From positions 297,562-325,718 of the forward strand of contig BJOX01000376.1 in NCBI GenBank assembly GCA_009731375.1: a stretch of 28,157 bases of DNA. The letters run 5' to 3'. The translations under genes were made by a program, and so were the position numbers. Shown one piece after another: positions 24,853-28,157 of this stretch; the stretch's first letter is position 1, and the number at the start of each line of letters is the position of its first letter. The stretch comes from Paulinella micropora (taxonomy: Eukaryota; Cercozoa; Imbricatea; Euglyphida). The notes under the pieces are model-generated. The model made no database searches and had not been told where the DNA came from. It saw only the letters and a program-made list of their open reading frames with translations.

Positions 24853-25650
24853 GGCGACTACACACACAAAACCACACCCAACTTCTTCCAACCTTGAGTT
24901 TTTGTCCTCCTGTCTTCACTATTCGATCCAGGCACTCGTTCTACCCCCCGAAACACACCCCACACACACGCCATGCCCCTCAGACACCCACGGGAACACG
25001 AGGCACACACACGGGAACACGAGGCACCCACCCCCCCCTACCTAGCCCCTGCCGACACGCCTAACTTTTTCAAACATGGAGCTTTTGTCCTCTCGTCTTC
25101 ACTATTCGATTCAGGCACGCTGTCTACATTCCGAAACACTACACACACTCACACCGCAACCCCTCTGACACCCACGGAACACGAGGCGCCCGCCCTCCAT
25201 ACCCCCCTCCCCTACCAGACCAGCCTACCCTCCTAACTTTTTCAAACATGGAGATGAGGTTTTCCCGTCTTCACCATTCGATTCAGGCACTCGTTCTACC
25301 CCCAGAAGCACACCTCACACACACACCTACCCCTCGTACACCCATGGAACACCACACCCACCCACAGGGACTTGCCTCGAGTACAAGGGACCGAATTGTG
25401 AGAAACCAACCTATGGTAAAAAACCACACACTGGTTGCGGTGGACACGTGTCGCCATTGTGTGTGCGGACCGGCCGGGTCACAATTGCCACTTATGCCGA
25501 CGCGAATGCCACTTTCCCTAGACTGGGCCGGCCGGGTAACTAATGCCAATAATGCACATCCGCAAGGGACAAAATGGCAATGGATTATCCCGCTCTGGGT
25601 AAATTGGCAGCCTGTTCTTTCAGGCCTATCGGTAAAGTAAGATGGATTGA

Positions 25651-25660
<10 letters not shown>
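24853..25660. other. Non-coding repeat-bearing DNA right of the last gene
   Basis: No gene seen. 24880-25380 is a diverged tandem repeat (separate entry). 25380-25660 is unique sequence with two copies of gccggccgggt (25470-25481 and 25530-25540), each followed by an attgcca/aatgcca word, and then an (AT)n tract. Sequence character differs from the gene-bearing part, with strong C/A strand bias. Confidence 0.45.
24880..25380. repeat. About 175-bp diverged tandem repeat, three copies
   Basis: Copies begin at 24880, 25063 and 25235. Each starts aact(t)tttcaaacatggag, then ttttgtcctc-cgtcttcac-attcgat-caggcac, then tacc-ccgaaacac and a CA-rich tail with cacggaacacgaggc. Periods are 183 and 172 nt. 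The conserved part has an open frame (SRLHYSIQAL) in each copy, but no start or stop logic supports a protein. Confidence 0.75.
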
Positions 25661-25681
<21 letters not shown>

Positions 25682-25712
25682 CGTTGCATAAACTATCAAT
25701 CATCAACCATCA

Positions 25713-25895
25713 ACCATCAGTGATCAATAATCCATAAGCAATAAGCAATAAGCAATAAGCCATCAGCCATCAATAATCAATGATCCATAAGCAATCAGCA
25801 ATAGGCAATAAACAATAAACAACACACTGTTCTCCCTCAGGGGAAGAACTTAGGAAGCTGTCCTTGAGGGGATAAGCTTCTCTACCTAATTATAT
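25713..25895. repeat. 183-bp direct repeat, left copy (right copy 27151-27333)
   Basis: accatcagtgatcaataatcc through ctacctaattatat is nearly identical at 25713-25895 and 27151-27333, flanking the satellite array. Partial copies sit at 26057-26148 and 27558-27592. The unit includes a local inverted pair, ccctcagg/ccttgaggg. The order of unit, satellite, unit suggests a larger tandem array of which one satellite period is seen. Confidence 0.8.
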
Positions 25896-25932
25896 CTAAC
25901 CCTAACCCTAACTCTAACTTCTCCTTTCCCTT

Positions 25933-26022
<90 letters not shown>

Positions 26023-26613
26023 ATATATATATATCATATTATATATATATATATATCGTTGCATAAACTATCAATCATCAACCATCAATCATCAGTGATC
26101 AATAATCCATAGGCAATAAGCAATAAGCAATAAGCCATCAGCCATCTAACTCTAAGTACTACTACTACTCTAACTCTAACTACTACTACTACTACTAGTA
26201 CTACTACTCTAACTCTAACTACTACTACTACTACTCTAACTCTAACTCTAACTCTAACTCTAGCTGCTACTACTACTACTCTAACTCTAACTCTAACTAC
26301 TACTACTACTACTACTCTAACTCTAACTCTAACTACTACTACTACTGCTACTCTAACTCTAACTCTAACTACTACTACTACTACTACTACTACTCTAACT
26401 CTAACTACTACTACTACTACTCTAACTCTAACTACTACTACTACTACTCTAACTCTAACTCTAACTACTACTACTACTACTCTAACTCTAACTCTAACTA
26501 CTACTACTACTACTACTACTCTAACTCTAACTACTACTACTACTACTCTAACTATAACTACTACTACTACTACTACTCTAACTCTAACTACTACTACTAC
26601 TACTCTAACTCTA

Positions 26614-26653
<40 letters not shown>

Positions 26654-26712
26654 TAACTCTAACTACTACTACTACTACTCTAACTCTAACTACTACTACT
26701 ACTACTACTCTA

Positions 26713-26767
<55 letters not shown>

Positions 26768-26796
26768 TAACTACTACTACTACTACTCTAACTCTA

Positions 26797-26836
<40 letters not shown>

Positions 26837-27150
26837 TAACTAACTACTACTACTACTACTCTAACTCTAACTACTACTACTACTACTCTAACTCTAACTA
26901 CGACTACTACTACTCTAACTCTAACTCTAACTACTACTACTACTACTACTACTCTAACTCTAACTATTACTACTACTACTCTAACTCTAACTCTAACTAC
27001 TACTACTACTCTAACTCTAACTACTACTACTACTACTACTCTAACTAACTACTACTACTCTAACTCTAACTCTAACTCTAACTCTAACTACTACTACTAC
27101 TCTAACTCTAACTACTACTACTACTACTCTAACTCTAACTACTACTACTA
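25896..27150. repeat. Telomere-like hexamer and CTA triplet array
   Basis: Starts ctaaccctaaccctaactctaac (C-strand of TTAGGG), then alternates blocks of (CTA)3-12 with blocks of (CTCTAA)1-4 for over 1 kb. CTCTAA differs from the canonical CCCTAA by one C-to-T change. The array is internal, followed by 1 kb of other DNA. Confidence 0.85.
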
Positions 27151-27324
27151 ACCATCAGTGATCAATAATCCATAATCCATAAGCAATAAGCAATAAGCCA
27201 TCAGCCATCAATAATCAATGATCCATAAGCAATAAGCAATAGGCAATAAACAATAAACAACACACTGTTCTCCCTCAGGGGAAGAACTTAGGAAGCTGTC
27301 CTTGAGGGGATAAGCTTCTCTACC

Positions 27325-27390
<66 letters not shown>

Positions 27391-27423
27391 GGAACTTGCA
27401 GCTCGTCGTTGCTGTAATGTTAG

Positions 27424-27463
<40 letters not shown>

Positions 27464-27837
27464 GCTGCTGCTGCTACTACTTATATATATAATATTATAT
27501 ATATATATATAGAATATTATAATATATATATAGTATTATACATAATATATATGTATATGCATAAACTATCAATCATCAACCATCAACCATCAGCTTCCTT
27601 CGTTCTTTCTGTCTTTTTGTTTTTCTGTCTTTCAATTCCTTTCCTTACTTTCCCTTTTACTTTCCTTGCTCCTTTCCTTTCTCCTTTCTTGTTTTTGTAG
27701 TTGTTCGTTAATAATTAGTTTTATTTAGTTTTTTGTTACTCTTTTAGACAATCAGGCACGCAAGAGACAGGCATTATCTTCCTCGGCGCTACCTTCTCCA
27801 TCTGGTATACCTTCTCTCCTCCTTTGCCTTTTCTTTC

Positions 27838-27843
27838 CCTTTA

Positions 27844-27902
<59 letters not shown>

Positions 27903-27940
27903 AACTACTAGTAGTAGTAATAGTAACTACTACTACTAGT
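27838..27940. repeat. CTA triplet tract with inverted end
   Basis: (CTA)n from about 27845 to 27909 is followed by actagtagtagtaatagtaactactactactagt, in which TAG and CTA triplets face each other and can form a hairpin. Confidence 0.75.
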
Positions 27941-28157
27941 ACAACTAAACATTCGACAATCTTGGGGGTATCCCTTTTTCCGAAATTTTCCATGAAGTAT
28001 ATGGACTTTTTTGAAAACGTGTGGAAATGAAAGGAAATGAATTCCCTGATTGCAGAACATATAAAAATAATATTAAAATATGTTTTTATTAATTGTAATA
28101 CACTTTAACTTCATCTTCAGAGGTGGGCAGGAACCGGTCCGACACGGTAATTTTTCT

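Larger units (their letters stand above)
25657..28157. other. 2.5-kb satellite and microsatellite region, no genes
   Basis: Holds (AT)n tracts, long (CTA)n tracts, a mixed CTA/CTCTAA array, direct repeats of a 183-bp unit, a (TG)n tract at 27362-27390, a T/C-rich stretch (27593-27700) and 200 nt of AT-rich unique sequence at the end (27950-28157). The open frame at 27362-27700 is translated microsatellite. This part is probably host chromosome or an element terminus. Confidence 0.7.

Noticed and set aside
25896-27150. True right-hand chromosome end
   Set aside because: The array has the C-rich strand on top and is followed by about 1 kb of non-telomeric sequence.
27362-27700. 112-codon open frame starting in a TG repeat
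   Set aside because: Translated microsatellite (Cys-Val, Thr, Tyr-Ile runs) with no protein-like composition.

Overview
The window carries most of a small eukaryotic double-stranded DNA virus genome, or an integrated copy of one, followed on the right by repeat-rich DNA that looks like host or element-terminal sequence. The gene set points to the Bamfordvirae side of protist viruses: a double-jelly-roll-type major capsid protein, an A32-like packaging ATPase, VLTF2- and VLTF3-like late transcription factors, a RuvC-like resolvase, a PCNA-like clamp, a fused TV-Pol/D5-type primase-SF3 helicase, a tyrosine recombinase and a class I ribonucleotide reductase large subunit. Gene size, mixed strands and short AT-rich intergenic spacers in GC-rich coding DNA fit a genome of a few tens of kb, such as polinton-like viruses, or mriyavirus/gamadvirus-type small relatives of Nucleocytoviricota. 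The host is probably a unicellular alga or other protist; this is inference. The left edge cuts a gene, so the element continues outside the window.

Layout. 1-4035 (+): a structural block (cut gene, small membrane proteins, Lys-rich protein, capsid protein, 45-aa membrane protein). 4036-5626: non-coding, with a long hairpin, a 22-bp palindrome, GGC-rich repeats, a 33-bp tandem repeat and an assembly gap. 5627-10700: a KilA-N/BRO-N-like DNA-binding protein, an HMG/YABBY-like protein with an intron, the RuvC-like resolvase and two small basic or repeat proteins on the minus strand, the packaging ATPase with an intron, and an F-box-like zinc protein. 10719-16919: a KilA-N-like protein, the tyrosine recombinase and VLTF3 (minus), VLTF2 (plus), PCNA (minus) and a candidate ssDNA-binding protein (plus). 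16931-24852 (minus): ribonucleotide reductase with an intron, a small membrane protein, TV-Pol/helicase, about 1.2 kb of non-coding repeats, and a putative Cys-protease-like protein. 24880-28157: minisatellite and microsatellite DNA, including a 1.25-kb array mixing CTA triplets with CTCTAA/CCCTAA telomere-like hexamers.

The genes form a coherent programme: DNA replication (TV-Pol/D5, PCNA, ssDNA-binding candidate, RuvC, recombinase), nucleotide supply (RNR), late transcription (VLTF2/VLTF3) and virion assembly (MCP, ATPase, small membrane proteins, possible protease).

Two things stand out. First, three genes (HMG-like, ATPase, RNR) each contain a 56-57-nt GT-AG intron whose removal restores the protein exactly. 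Second, many genes are damaged: two in-frame TAG codons in the capsid gene; a TAG, a TAA, two frameshifts and a substituted P-loop in the ATPase; and single-base frameshifts in RuvC, recombinase, PCNA, TV-Pol/helicase and the protease-like gene. The stop codons and P-loop changes can all be explained as C-to-T or G-to-A transitions. That favours a decaying endogenous copy, though the 1-nt frameshifts could partly be sequencing errors in a draft assembly with three 10-N gaps.
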